Part shown: in pieces, positions 48,201 through 60,360 of the stretch
Layout: every line of letters begins with the position of its first letter
Position numbering within the stretch: the first letter of the stretch is position 1
Assembly: GCA_964036045.1 (NCBI GenBank)
Contig: OZ038378.1
Location: forward strand, 159,720,576 to 159,784,575
DNA: 64,000 nucleotides
Direction of reading: 5' to 3'
Source of the DNA: Eutreptiella sp. 'Long Island Sound 2002'
Lineage: Eukaryota; Euglenozoa; Euglenophyceae; Eutreptiales; Eutreptiaceae
Notes under the pieces: generated by a model
Told to the model about the DNA's origin: nothing
The model's input: the letters and a program-made list of their open reading frames with translations, nothing else
Databases searched by the model: none
Program-made: the position numbers and the translations under genes

Positions 48201-50170
48201 ACTTGGTGCCACTTAGTCCCAATTTTTCCCAGTTTTCCCCACCTGTTTCCACCTGGTGCCACTTAGTCCCAATTTTTCTCAGTTTTCCTCGCCTGTTTCC
48301 ACTTGGTCCCACTTAGTCCCAATTTTCCCCAGCTTTCCCCGCCTGTTTCCACTTGGTCCCACTTAGTCCCAATTTTCCCCAGTTTTCCCCACCTGTTTCC
48401 ACTTGGTCCCACTCAGTCCCAATTTTCCCCAATTTTCCCCACCTGTTTCCACTTGGTCCCACTTAGTCCCAATTTTTCCCTGTTTTCCCCACCTGTTTCC
48501 ACTTGGTCCCACTTAGTCCCAGTTTTCCCCAGTTTTACCCACCTGTTTCCACTTGGTGCCACTTAGTCCCAATTTTTCCCAGTTTTCCCCACCTGTTTCC
48601 ACCTGGTGCCACTTAGTCCCAATTTTTCTCAGTTTACCTCGCCTGTGTCCACTTGGTCCCACTTAGTCCCAATTTTCCCCAATTTCCCCCAATTTCCCCC
48701 ACCTGTTTCCACTTGGTCCAAGTTAGTCCCAATTTTCCCAACTTTTCCCCACCTGTTTCGACTTGGTCCCACTTAGTCCCAATTTTCCCCAATTTTCCCC
48801 ACCTGTTTCCACTTGGTCCCACTTGGTCCCAATTTTTCCCAGTTTTCCCCACCTGTTTCAACTTGGTCCCACTTGGTCCCAATTTTCCCCACTTTTCCCT
48901 GCCTGTTTCCACTTGGTCCCACTTAGTCCCAATTTTCCCCACTTTTCCCCGCCTGTTTCCACTTGGTCCCACTTAGTCCCAATTTTTCCCAGTTTTCCCC
49001 ACCTGTTTCCACTTGGACCAACGCAGTCCCAATTTTCCCCATTTTCCCCACCTGTTCCCACTTGGTCCCAATTTTCCCCAGTTCTCCCCACTTCCCCACC
49101 TGTTTCCACTTGGTCCAACTTAGGCCCAATTTTCCCCAGCTTTTGCACCTGTTTCCACTTGGTCCCACTTAGTCCCAATGATTCCCAGTTTTCCCCACCT
49201 GTTTCCACTTGGTCCCACTTGGTCCCAATTTCCCCCCGTTTTCCCCACTTGTTTCCACTTGGTCCCACTTGGTCCCAATTTTTCTCATTTTTCCCCACCT
49301 GTTTCCGCTTGCTCCAACTTAGTCCCAAGTGTCCCCAGTTTTCCCCACCTTTTTCCACTTGGCCCCACTTTGTCCAAATTTTTCCTAGTTTGCCCCACCT
49401 GTTTCCACTTGGTCGCACATAGTACCAATTTTCTCCAGTTTTTCCCACCTGTTTCCACTTGGTCCCACTCAGTCCCAATTTTTCCCAGTTTCCCCCTCCT
49501 GTTTCCAATTGGTCCCACTTAGTCCCAATTTTTGCCAGTTTTGACCACCTGTTTCCACTTGGTCCCACTTAGTCCCACCTTTCCCCAGTTTTCCTCACAT
49601 GTTTCCACTTGGTGCCCCTTAGTCCCAATTTTTCCCAGTTTTCCCCACCTGTTTCCACTTGGTCCCTCTTGGTCCCAATTTTTCCCAGTTTTTCCCACCT
49701 GTTTCCACTTGGTCCAAGGTAGTCCCAATTTTCCCCAGTTTTCCCCACCTGTTTCCACTTGGTCCCACTTAGTCCCAATTATTCCCAGTTTTCCCCACCT
49801 GTCTCCACGTGGTCCCACTTAGTCTTAATTTTTCCCAGCTTTCCCCGCCTGTTTCCACTTGGTCCCACTTAGTCCCAATTTTCCCCAGTTTTCCCCACCT
49901 GTTTCCACTTGGTCCCACTCAGTCCCAATTTTTCCCAGTTTTCCCCACCTGTTTCCACTTGGTCCCACTTAGTGCCAATTTTCCCAACTTTCCCCACCTG
50001 TTTCCACTTGGTCCAACTTAGTCCCAATTTTCCCCAGTTTTCCCCACCTATTTCCACTTGGTCCCACTCAGTCCCAATTTTTCCCAGTTTCCCCCTCCTG
50101 TTTCCAATTGGTCCCACTTAGTCGCAATTTTTCCTAGTTTGCCCCACCTGTTTCCACTTGGTCCAAGTTA
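45231..50170 (+). repeat. Mixed satellite with rearranged pieces of the 36-39 kb HOR
   Basis: 45.36-46.7 kb resembles 33.4-35.7 kb (ACTTAATCCC and TCCCAAATTTCC monomers). 46.65-47.9 kb resembles 35.97-38.7 kb (CTTTCCTGGCCTG and GGAGCCACTTAG monomers). 48.1-49.6 kb is the most divergent part, with many private substitutions, a 40-bp monomer near 49060 and a 60-bp monomer at 48665-48710. No gene or unique sequence was seen. Confidence 0.75.
48665..48710 (+). repeat. Monomer with one extra 10-bp sub-repeat
   Basis: Where a normal monomer has two AATTTT/AGTTTT blocks before CCCCACCTG, this one has three: an AATTTTCCCC block, then AATTTCCCCC twice. That makes it 60 bp long. The gain of exactly one 10-bp block supports the five-block structure of the monomer. 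Confidence 0.8.
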
Positions 50171-53100
50171 GTCCCAATTTTTGCCAGTTTTGACCACCTG
50201 TTTCCACTTGGTCCCACTTAGTCCCAATTTTTCCCAGTTTTCCCCACCTGTTTCCACTTGGTCCCACTTGGTCGGAATTTTCCGCAGTTCTCCCCACTTC
50301 CCCACCTGTTTCCACTTGGTCCAACTTAGTCCCAATTTTCCCCAGTTTTCGGACCTGTTTCCACTTGGTCCCACTTAGTCGCAATGTTTCCCAGTTTTCC
50401 CCACCTGTTTCCACTTGGTCCCACTTGGTCCCAATTTTTCCCAGTTTTCCCCACCTGTTTCCACTTGGTCCCACTTTGTCCAAATTTTTCCTGGTTTGCC
50501 CCACATGTTTCCACTTGGTCCCACATAGTCCCAATTTTCCCCAGTTTTTCCCACCTGTTTCCACTTGGTCCAAGTTAGTCCCAATGTTTGCCAATTTTGA
50601 CCACCTGTTTCCACTTGGTCCCACTTAGTCCCAGTTTTTCCCAGTTTTCCCCACCTGTTTCCACTTGGTCCCACTTAGTTCCAATTTTTCCCAGTTTTCC
50701 CCACCTGTTTCCACTTGGTCCCTCTTGGTCCCAATTTTTCCCAGTTTTCCCCACCTGCTTCCACTTGGTCCAAGGACGTCCCAATTTTTCCCAGTTTTCC
50801 CCACCTGTTTCCACTTGGTCCCACTTAGTCCCAATTTTTCCCGGTGTGGCCCACCTGTTTCCACGTGGTCCCACTTAGTCTTAATTTTTCCCAGCTTTCC
50901 CCGCCTGTTTCCACTTGGTCCCACTTAGTCCCAATTCTTCCCAGTTTTCCCCACCTGTTTCCACGTGGTCCCACTTAGTCCCAATTTTTCCCAGTTTTCC
51001 CCACCTGTTTCCACTTGGTCCCACTTGGTCCCAATTTTTCCCAGTTTTCCCCACCTGTTTCGACTTGGTCCCACTTAGTCCCAATTTTTCCCAACTTTCC
51101 CCACCTGTTTCCACTTGGTCCCACTTAGTCCCAACTTTTCCCAGTTTTCCCCACCCGTTTCCACTTGGTCCCACTTGTCCCAATTTTTCCTAGTTTTCCC
51201 CACCTGTTTCCACTTGGTCCAAGTTAGTCCCAATTTTTGCCAGTTTTGACCACCTGTTTCCACTTGGTCCCACTTAGTCCCAATTTTTCCCAGTTTTCCC
51301 CACCTGTTTCCACTTGGTCCCACTTGGTCAGAATTTTCCCCAGTTCTCCCCACTTCCCCACCTGTTTCCACTTGGTCCAACTTAGTCCCAATTTTCCCCA
51401 GTTTTCGCACCTGTTTCCACTTGGTCCCACTTAGTCGCAATGTTTCCCAGTTTTCCCACCTGTTTCCACTTGGTCCCACTTGGTCCCAATTTTTCCCAGT
51501 TTTCCCCACCTGTTTCCACTTGGTCCCACTTGGTCCCAATTTTTCTCATTTTTCCCCACCTGCTTCCGCTTGGTCCAACTTAGTCCCAAGTTTCCCCAGT
51601 TTTCCCCACCTGTTTCCACTTGGTCCCACTTAGTCCCAATTTTTCCCAGTTTTCCCCACCTGTTTCCACTTGCTCCCACTTTGTCCAAATTTTTCCTAGT
51701 TTGCCCCACATGTTTCCACTTGGTCCCACATAGTCCCAATTTTCCCCAGTTTTTCCCACCTGTTTCCACTTGGTCCAAGTTAGTCCCAATGTTTGCCAAT
51801 TTTGACCACCTGTTTCTACTTGGTCCCACTTAGTCCCAGTTTTTCCCAGTTTTCCCCACCTGTTTCCACTTGGTCCCACTTAGTCCCAATTTTTCCCAGT
51901 TTTCCCCACCTGTTTCCACTTGGTCCCTCTTGGTCCCAATTTACCCCAGTTTTCCCCACCTGCTTCCACTTGGTCCAAGGTAGTCCCAATTTTTCCCAGT
52001 TTTCCCCACCTGTTTCCACTTGGTCCCACTTAGTCCCAATTTTTCCCAGTTTGGCCCACCTGTTTCCACGTGGTCCCACTTAGTCTTAATTTTTCCCAGC
52101 TTTCCCCGCCTGTTTCCACTTGGTCCCACTTAGTCCCAACTTTTCCCAGTTTTCCCCACCTGTTTCCACGTGGTCCCACTTAGTCCCAACTTTTCCCAGT
52201 TTTCCCCACCTGTTTCCACTTGGTCCCACTTAGTCCCAATTTTTCCCAACTTTCCCCACCTGTTTCCACTTGGTCCCACTTAGTCCCAACTTTTCCCAGT
52301 TTTCCCCACCCGTTTCCACTTGGTCCCACTTGTCCCAATTTTTCCTAGTTTTCCCCACCTGTTTCCACTTGGTCCAAGTTAGTCCCAATTTTTGCCAGTT
52401 TTGACCACCTGTTTCCACTTGGTCCCACTTAGTCCCAATTTTTCCCAGTTTTCCCCACCTGTTTCCACTTGGTCCCACTTGGTCGGAATTTTCCCCAGTT
52501 CTCCCCACTTCCCCACGTGTTTCCACTTGGTCCAACTTAGTCCCAATTTTCCCCAGTTTTCGCACCTGTTTCCACTTGGTCCCACTTAGTCCCAGTTTTT
52601 CCCAGTTTTCCCACCTGTTTCCACTTGGTCCCACTTGGTCCCAATTTTTCCCAGTTTTCCCCACCTGTTTCCACTTGGTCCCACTTGGTCCCAATTTCTC
52701 TCATTTTCCCCCACCTGCTTCCGCTTGGTCCAACTTAGTCCCAAGTTTCCCCAGTTTTCCCCACCTGTTTCCACTTGGTCCCACTTAGTCCCAATTTTTC
52801 CCAGTTTTCCCCACCTGTTTCCACTTGCTCCCACTTTGTCCAAATTTTTCCTAGTTTGCCCCACATGTTTCCACTTGGTCCCACATAGTCCCAATTTTCC
52901 CCAGTTTTTCCCACCTGTTTCCACTTGGTCCAAGTTAGTCCCAATGTTTGCCAATTTTGACCACTTGCTTCTACTTGGTCCCACTTAGTCCCAGTTTTTC
53001 CCAGTTTTCCCCACCTGTTTCCACTTGGTCCCACTTAGTCCCAATTTTTCCCAGTTTTCCCCACCTGTTTCCACTTGGTCCCTCTTGGTCCCAATTTTTC

Positions 53101-56100
53101 CCAGTTTTCCCCACCTGCTTCCACTTGGTCCAAGGTAGTCCCAATTTTTCCCAGTTTTCCCCACCTGTTTCCACTTGGTCCCACTTAGTCCCAATTTTTC
53201 CCAGTTTGGCCCACCTGTTTCCACGTGGTCCCACTTAGTCTTAATTTTTCCCAGCTTTCCCCGCCTGTTTCCACTTGGTCCCACTTAGTCCCACCTTTTC
53301 CCAGTTTTCCCCACCTGTTTCCACGTGTTCCCACTTAGTCCCAATTTTTCCCAGTTTTCCCCACCTGTTTCCACTTGGTCCCACTTAGTCCCAATTTTTC
53401 CCAGTTTTCCCCACCTGTTTCCACTTGGTCCCACTTAGTCCCAATTTTTCCCAGTTTTCCCACGTGTTTCCACTTGGTCCCACTTGGTCCCAATTTCTTC
53501 CAGTTTTACCCACCTGTTTCCAATTGGTCCCACTTGTCCCAATTTTTCCCAGTTTTCCCCACCTATTTCCACTTGGTCCCACTTAGTCCCAATTTTTCCC
53601 AGTTTTCCCACCTGTTTCCACTTCGCCCCACTTGGTCCCAATTTTTCCCAGTTTTCCCCACCCGTTTCCACTTGGTCCCACTTGTCCCAGGTTTTCCTAG
53701 TTTTCCCCACCTGTTTCCACTTGGTCCAACGTACTCCCAATTTTCCCTAGTTTTCCCCACCTTTTTCCAATTGGTCCCACTTTGTCCCAATTTTTCCTAG
53801 TTTGCCCCACCTGTTTCCACTTGGTCCCACATAGTCCCAATTTCCCTCAATTTTCCCCACCTGTTTCCACTTGGTCCAAGTTACTCCCAATTTTTGCCAG
53901 TTTTGACCACCTGTTTCCACTTGGTCCCACTTAGTCCCAATTTTTCCCATTTTTCCGCACCTGTTTCCACTTGGTGCCACTTAGTCCCAAATTTTCCCAG
54001 TTTTCCCCACCTGTTTCCACTTGGTCCCACTTAGTCCCCGTTTTTCCCAGTTTTCCCCACCTGTTTCCACTTGGTCCCACTTAGTCCCAATTTTCCCCAG
54101 TTTTCCCCACCCGTTTCCACTTGGTCCCAATTTGTCCCAATTTTTCCCAGTTTTCCCCACCTGTTTCCTCTTGGTCCCACTTAGTCCCAATTTTAAACAG
54201 CTTTCCCCACCTGTTTCCACTTGGTCCCAATTTGTCCCAATTTTCCCCAGTTTTCCCCACATGTTTCCAGTTGGTCCCACTTAGTCCCAATTTTTCCCAG
54301 GTTTCCCCACCTGTTTCCACTTGGTCCCACTTAGTCCCAATTTTTCCCAGTTTTCCCCACCTGTTTCCACTTGGTCCCACTTAGTCCCAATTTTTCCCAA
54401 CTTTCCCCACCTGTTTCCACTTGGTCCCACTTAGTCCCAACTTTTCCCAGTTTTCCCCACCCGTTTCCACTTGGTCCCACTTGTCCCAATTTTTCCTAGT
54501 TTTCCCCACCTGTTTCCACTTGGTCCAAGTTAGTCCCAATTTTTGCCAGTTTTGACCACCTGTTTCCACTTGGTCCCACTTAGTCCCAATTTTTCCCAGT
54601 TTTCCCCACCTGTTTCCACTTGGTCCCACTTGGTCGGAATTTTCCCCAGTTCTCCCCACTTCCCCACCTGTTTCCACTTGGTCCAACTTAGTCCCAATTT
54701 TCCCCAGTTTTCGCACCTGTTTCCACTTGGTCCCACTTAGTCCCAGTTTTTCCCAGTTTTCCCACCTGTTTCCACTTGGTCCCACTTGGTCCCAATTTTT
54801 CCCAGTTTTCCCCACCTGTTTCCACTTGGTCCCACTTGGTCCCAATTTTTCTCATTTTTCCCCACCTGCTTCCGCTTGGTCCAACTTAGTCCCAAGTTTC
54901 CCCAGTTTTCCCCACCTGTTTCCACTTGGTCCCACTTAGTCCCAATTTTTCCCAGTTTTCCCCACCTGTTTCCACTTGCTCCCACTTTGTCCAAATTTTT
55001 CCTAGTTTGCCCCACATGTTTCCACTTGGTCCCACATAGTCCCAATTTTCCCCAGTTTTTCCCACCTGTTTCCACTTGGTCCAAGTTAGTCCCAATGTTT
55101 GCCAATTTTGACCACTTGTTTCTACTTGGTCCCACTTAGTCCCAGTTTTTCCCAGTTTTCCCCACCTGTTTCCACTTGGTCCCACTTAGTCCCAATTTTT
55201 CCCAGTTTTCCCCACCTGTTTCCACTTGGTCCCTCTTGGTCCCAATTTTTCCCAGTTTTCCCCACCTGCTTCCACTTGGTCCAAGGTAGTCCCAATTTTT
55301 CCCAGTTTTCCCCACCTGTTTCCACTTGGTCCCACTTAGTCCCAATTTTTCCCAGTTTGGCCCACCTGTTTCCACGTGGTCCCACTTAGTCTTAATTTTT
55401 CCCAGCTTTCCCCGCCTGTTTCCACTTGGTCCCACTTAGTCCCACCTTTTCCCAGTTTTCCCCACCTGTTTCCACGTGGTCCCACTTAGTCCCAATTTTT
55501 CCCAGTTTTCCCCACCTGTTTCCACTTGGTCCCACTTAGTCCCAATTTTTCCCAGTTTTCCCCACCTGTTTCCACTTGGTCCCACTTAGTCCCAATTTTT
55601 CCCAGTTTTCCCACGTGTTTCCACTTGGTCCCACTTGGTCCCAATTTCTTCCAGTTTTCCCCACCTGTTTCCAATTGGTCCCACTTGTCCCAATTTTTCC
55701 CAGTTTTCCCCACCTGTTTCCACTTGGTCCCACTTAGTCCCAATTTTTCCCAGTTTTCCCGACCTGTTTCCACTTGGTCCCACTTAGTCCCAATTTTCCC
55801 CAGTTTTCCTAACTTTTTCCACTACGCCCCACTTGGTCCCAATTTTTCCCAGTTTTCCCCACCCGTTTCCACTTGGTCCCACTTGTCCCAGGTTTTCCTA
55901 GTTTTCCCCACCTGTTTCCACTTGGTCCAACGTACTCCCAATTTTCCCCAGTTTTCCCCACCTTTTTCCAATTGGTCCCACTTTGTCCCAATTTTTCCTA
56001 GTTTGCCCCACCTGTTTCCACTTGGTCCCACATAGTCCCAATTTCCCTCAATTTTCCCCACCTGTTTCCACTTGGTCCAAGTTAGTCCCAATTTTTGCCA

Positions 56101-56580
56101 GTTTTGACCACCTGTTTCCACTTGGTCCCACTTAGTCCCAATTTTTCCCATTTTTCCGCACCTGTTTCCACTTGGTGCCACCTAGTCCCAAATTTTCCCA
56201 GTTTTCCCCACCTGTTTCCACTTGGTCCCACTTAGTCCCCGTTTTTCCCAGTTTTCCCCACCTGTTTCCACTTGGTCCCACTTAGTCCCAATTTTCCCCA
56301 GTTTTCCCCACCCGTTTCCACTTGGTCCCAATTTGTCCCAATTTTTCCCAGTTTTCCCCACCTGTTTCCTCTTGGTCCCACTTAGTCCCAATTTTACACA
56401 GCTTTCCCCACCTGTTTCCACTTGGTCCCAATTTGTCCCAATTTTTCCCAGTTTTCCCCACATGTTTCCAGTTGGTCCCACTTAGTCCCAATTTTTCCCA
56501 GGTTTCCCCACCTGTTTCCACTTGGTTCCACTCAGTCCCAATTTTTCCCAGTTTTCCCCACCTGTTTCCACTTGGTCCCA
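50171..56580 (+). repeat. HOR domain with 1056-, 1155- and 2151-bp spacings
   Basis: The 58-bp monomer marker at 50295, 51351, 52506 and 54657 sets the spacing. 51075-52229 and 52230-53380 are copies at 1155 bp. 52230-54380 and 54381-56580 are copies at 2151 bp, widening to 2201 bp after about 53.9 kb. The domain carries GTTTGCCAATTTTGACC, GGTCCCTCTTGG and TGCTTCC monomers as private markers. Confidence 0.85.
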
Positions 56581-57930
56581 CTTAGTCCCAATTCTTCCCA
56601 GCTTTCCCCGCCTGTTTCCACTTGGTCCCACTTAGTCCCAATTTCTCCCAATTTTCCCCACCCGTTTCCACTTGGTCCCACTTAGTCCCAATTTTCCCCA
56701 GTTTTCCCCACCTGTTTCCACTCGGTCCCACTTAGTCCAAATTTTTCCCAGTTTTCCCCACCTGTTTCCACTTGGTCCCACTTAGTCCTAATTTCCCCTA
56801 GTTTTCCCCACCTGTTTCCACTTCGTCCCACTTGGTCCCAATTTTTCCCACTTTTCCCCACCTGTTTCCACTTGGTCCCACTTAGTCCCAATGTCCCCCA
56901 GCTTTCCCCACCTGTTTCCACTTGGTCCCACTTGGTCCCAATTTTCCCCAGCTTTCCCCACCTGTTTCCACTTGGTCCAACTTAGTCCCAATTTTTCCCA
57001 GTTTTCCCCACCTGTTTCCACTTGGTCCCACTTTGTCCCAATTTTTCCCTGGTTTCCCCACCTGTTTCCACTTGGTCCCACTTGGTCCCAATTTTTCCCA
57101 GTTTTCCCCACCTGTTTCCACTTGGTCCCACTTAGTACCAATTTTTCCCAGTTTTCCCCACCTGTTTTCCACTTGGTCCCACTTAGTCCCAATTTTTCCC
57201 AGCTTTCCCCACCTGTTTCCACTTGGTCCCACTTAGTCCCAATTTCTCCCAATTTTCCCCACCCGTTTCCACTTGGTCCCACTTAGTCCCAATTTTTCCC
57301 AGTTTTCCCCACCTGTTTCCACTTGGTCCCACTTAGTCCCAATTTTCCCCAGTTTTCCCCACCTGTTTCCACTTGGTCCCACTTAGTCCCAATTTTTCCA
57401 AGTTTTCCCCACCCGTTTCCACTTGGTCCCACTTAGTCCCAATTTTTCCCGGTTTCCCCCACCCGTTTCCACTTGGTCCAACTTAGTCCCAATTTTTCCC
57501 AGTTTTCCCCACCCGTTTCCACTTGGTCCCACTTAGTCCCAATTTTTCCAAGTTTTCCCCACCCGTTTCCACTTGGTCCCACTTAGTCCCAATTTTTCCC
57601 AGTTTTCCCCACCTGTTTCCACTTGGTCCCACTTAGTCCCAATTTTTCCCACTTTTCCCCACCTGTTTCAACTTGGTCCCACTTAGTCCCAATTTTTCCC
57701 AGTTTTCCCCACCTGTTTCCACTTGGTCCCACTTAGTCCCAATTTTTCCCAGTTTTCCCCACCTGTTTCCACTTGGTCCCACTTAGTCCCAATTTTTCCC
57801 AGCTTTCCCCACCTGTTTCCACTTGGTCCCACTTAGTCCCAATTTCTCCCAATTTTCCCCACCCGTTTCCACTTGGTCCCACTTAGTCCCAATTTTTCCC
57901 AGTTTTCCCCACGTGTTTCCACTTGGTCCC
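56581..57930 (+). repeat. Satellite with few private variants
   Basis: Mostly consensus-like monomers, with AATTTCTCCCAATTTT and CACCCGTTTCC variants at intervals. The TGTCCCCCAGC monomer at 56892 is shared with 59893 and 63394. A one-base insertion (CCTGTTTTCC, near 57163) recurs in the related blocks near 60163 and 63664. No gene seen. Confidence 0.75.
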
Positions 57931-59985
57931 ACTTAGTCCCAATTTTTCCCAGCTTTCCCCACCTGTTTCAACTTGGTCCCACTTAGTCCCAATTTTTCCC
58001 AGTTTTCCCCACCTGTTTCCACTTGGTCCAACTTACTCCCAATTTTCCCCAGTTTTCCCCACCTTTTTCCAATTGGTCCCAATTTGTCCCAATTTTTCCT
58101 AGTTTGCCCCACCTGTTTCCACTTGGTCCCACATAGTCCCAATTTCCCTCAATTTTCCCCACCTGTTTCCACTTGGTCCAAGTTAGTCCCAATTTTTGCC
58201 AGTTTTGACCACCTGTTTTCCACTTGGTCCCACTTGGTCCCAATTTTTCCCAGTTTTCCGCACCTGTTTCCACTTGGTGCCACTTAGTCCCAAATTTTCC
58301 CAGTTTTCCCCACCTGTTTCCACTTGGTCCCACTTAGTCCCCGTTTTTCCCAGTTTTCCCCACCTGTTTCCACTTGGTCCCACTTAGTCCCAATTTTCCC
58401 CAGTTTTCCCCACCCGTTTCCACTTGGTCCCAATTTGTCCCAATTTTTCCCAGTTTTCCCCACCTGTTTCCACTTGGTCCCACTTAGTCCCAATTTTTCA
58501 CAGCTTTCCCCACCTGTTTCCACTTGGTCCCAATTTGTCCCAATTTTTCCCAGTTTTCCCCACATGTTTCCACTTGGTCCCACTTAGTCCCAATTTTTCC
58601 CAGGTTTCCCCACCTGTTTCCACTTGGTCCCGCTTGGTCCCAATTTTTCCCAGTTTTCCCCACTTGTTTCCACTCGGTCCCACTTAGTCCCAATTTTTCC
58701 CAGTTTTCCCACCTGTTTCCACTTGGTCCCACTTAGTCCTAATTTCCCCTAGTTTTCCCCACCTGTTTCCACTTGGTCCCACTTGGTCCCAATTTTTCCC
58801 ACTTTTCCCCACCTGTTTCCACTTGGTCCCACTTAGTCCCAATTTTTCCCAGCTTTCCCCACCTGTTTCCACTTGGTCCCACTTAGTCCCAATTTCTCCC
58901 AATTTTCCCCACCCGTTTCCACTTGGTCCCACTTAGTCCCAATTTTTCCCAGTTTTCCCCACCTGTTTCCACTTGGTCCCACTTAGTCCCAATTTTTCCC
59001 AGCTTTCCCCACCTGTTTCAACTTGGTCCCACTTAGTCCCAATTTTTCCCAGTTTTCCCCACCTGTTTCCACTTGGTCCAACTTACTCCCAATTTTCCCC
59101 AGTTTTCCCCACCTTTTTCCAATTGGTCCCAATTTGTCCCAATTTTTCCTAGTTTGCCCCACCTGTTTCCACTTGGTCCCACATAGTCCCAATTTCCCTC
59201 AATTTTCCCCACCTGTTTCCACTTGGTCCAAGTTAGTCCCAATTTTTGCCAGTTTTGACCACCTGTTTCCACTTGGTCCCACTTGGTCCCAATTTTTCCC
59301 AGTTTTCCGCACCTGTTTCCACTTGGTGCCACTTAGTCCCAAATTTTCCCAGTTTTCCCCACCTGTTTCCACTTGGTCCCACTTAGTCCCCGTTTTTCCC
59401 AGTTTTCCCCACCTGTTTCCACTTGGTCCCACTTAGTCCCAATTTTCCCCAGTTTTCCCCACCCGTTTCCACTTGGTCCCAATTTGTCCCAATTTTTCCC
59501 AGTTTTCCCCACCTGTTTCCACTTGGTCCCACTTAGTCCCAATTTTTCACAGCTTTCCCCACCTGTTTCCACTTGGTCCCAATTTGTCCCAATTTTTCCC
59601 AGTTTTCCCCACATGTTTCCACTTGGTCCCACTTAGTCCCAATTTTTCCCAGGTTTCCCCACCTGTTTCCACTTGGTCCCGCTTGGTCCCAATTTTTCCC
59701 AGTTTTCCCCACTTGTTTCCACTCGGTCCCACTTAGTCCCAATTTTTCCCAGTTTTCCCCACCTGTTTCCACTTGGTCCCACTTAGTCCTAATTTCCCCT
59801 AGTTTTCCCCACCTGTTTCCACTTGGTCCCACTTGGTCCCAATTTTTCCCACTTTTCCCCACCTGTTTCCACTTGGTCCCACTTAGTCCCAATGTCCCCC
59901 AGCTTTCCCCACCTGTTTCCACTTGGTCCCACTTGGTCCCAATTTTCCCCAGCTTTCCCCACCTGTTTCCACTTGGTCCAACTTA
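57931..59985 (+). repeat. Tandem duplication, ~1050-bp HOR unit (two copies)
   Basis: The order of variants at 57933-58683 is repeated at 58983-59732 with an offset of 1050 or 1049 bp. It includes TTTTTCCAATTGG, CACATAGTCCC, TTTTGACCACC and ATTTGTCCC monomers. The one-base difference comes from a CCTGTTTTCC monomer near 58214 in the first copy. Related monomers are found at 56.2-56.6 kb. Confidence 0.85.
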
Positions 59986-60345
59986 GTCCCAATTTTTCCC
60001 AGTTTTCCCCACCTGTTTCCACTTGGTCCAACTTAGTCCCAATTTTTCCCAGTTTTCCCCACCTGTTTCCACTTGGTCCCACTTGGTCCCAATTTTCCCC
60101 AGTTTTCCCCACCCGTTTCCACTTGGTCCCACTTAGTACCAATTTTCCACAGTTTTCCCCACCTGTTTTCCACTTGGTCCCACTTAGTCCCAATTTTTCC
60201 CAGCTTTCCCCACCTGTTTCCACTTGGTCCCACTTAGTCCCAATTTCTCCCAATTTTCCCCACCCGTTTCCCCTTGGTCCCACTTAGTCCCAATTTTCCC
60301 CAGTTTTCCCCACCTGTTTCCACTTGGTCCCACTTAGTCCCAATT
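58830..60345 (+). repeat. 1.5-kb block repeated 3501 bp downstream, copy 1
   Basis: Matches about 62331-63846 at a constant offset of 3501 bp, with very few differences in the parts compared (for example CCTGTTTCC near 59660 against CCTGATTCC at 63164). The constant offset over 1.5 kb and low divergence suggest a recent duplication. Confidence 0.85.
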
Positions 60346-60360
60346 TTCCCCAGTTTTCCC

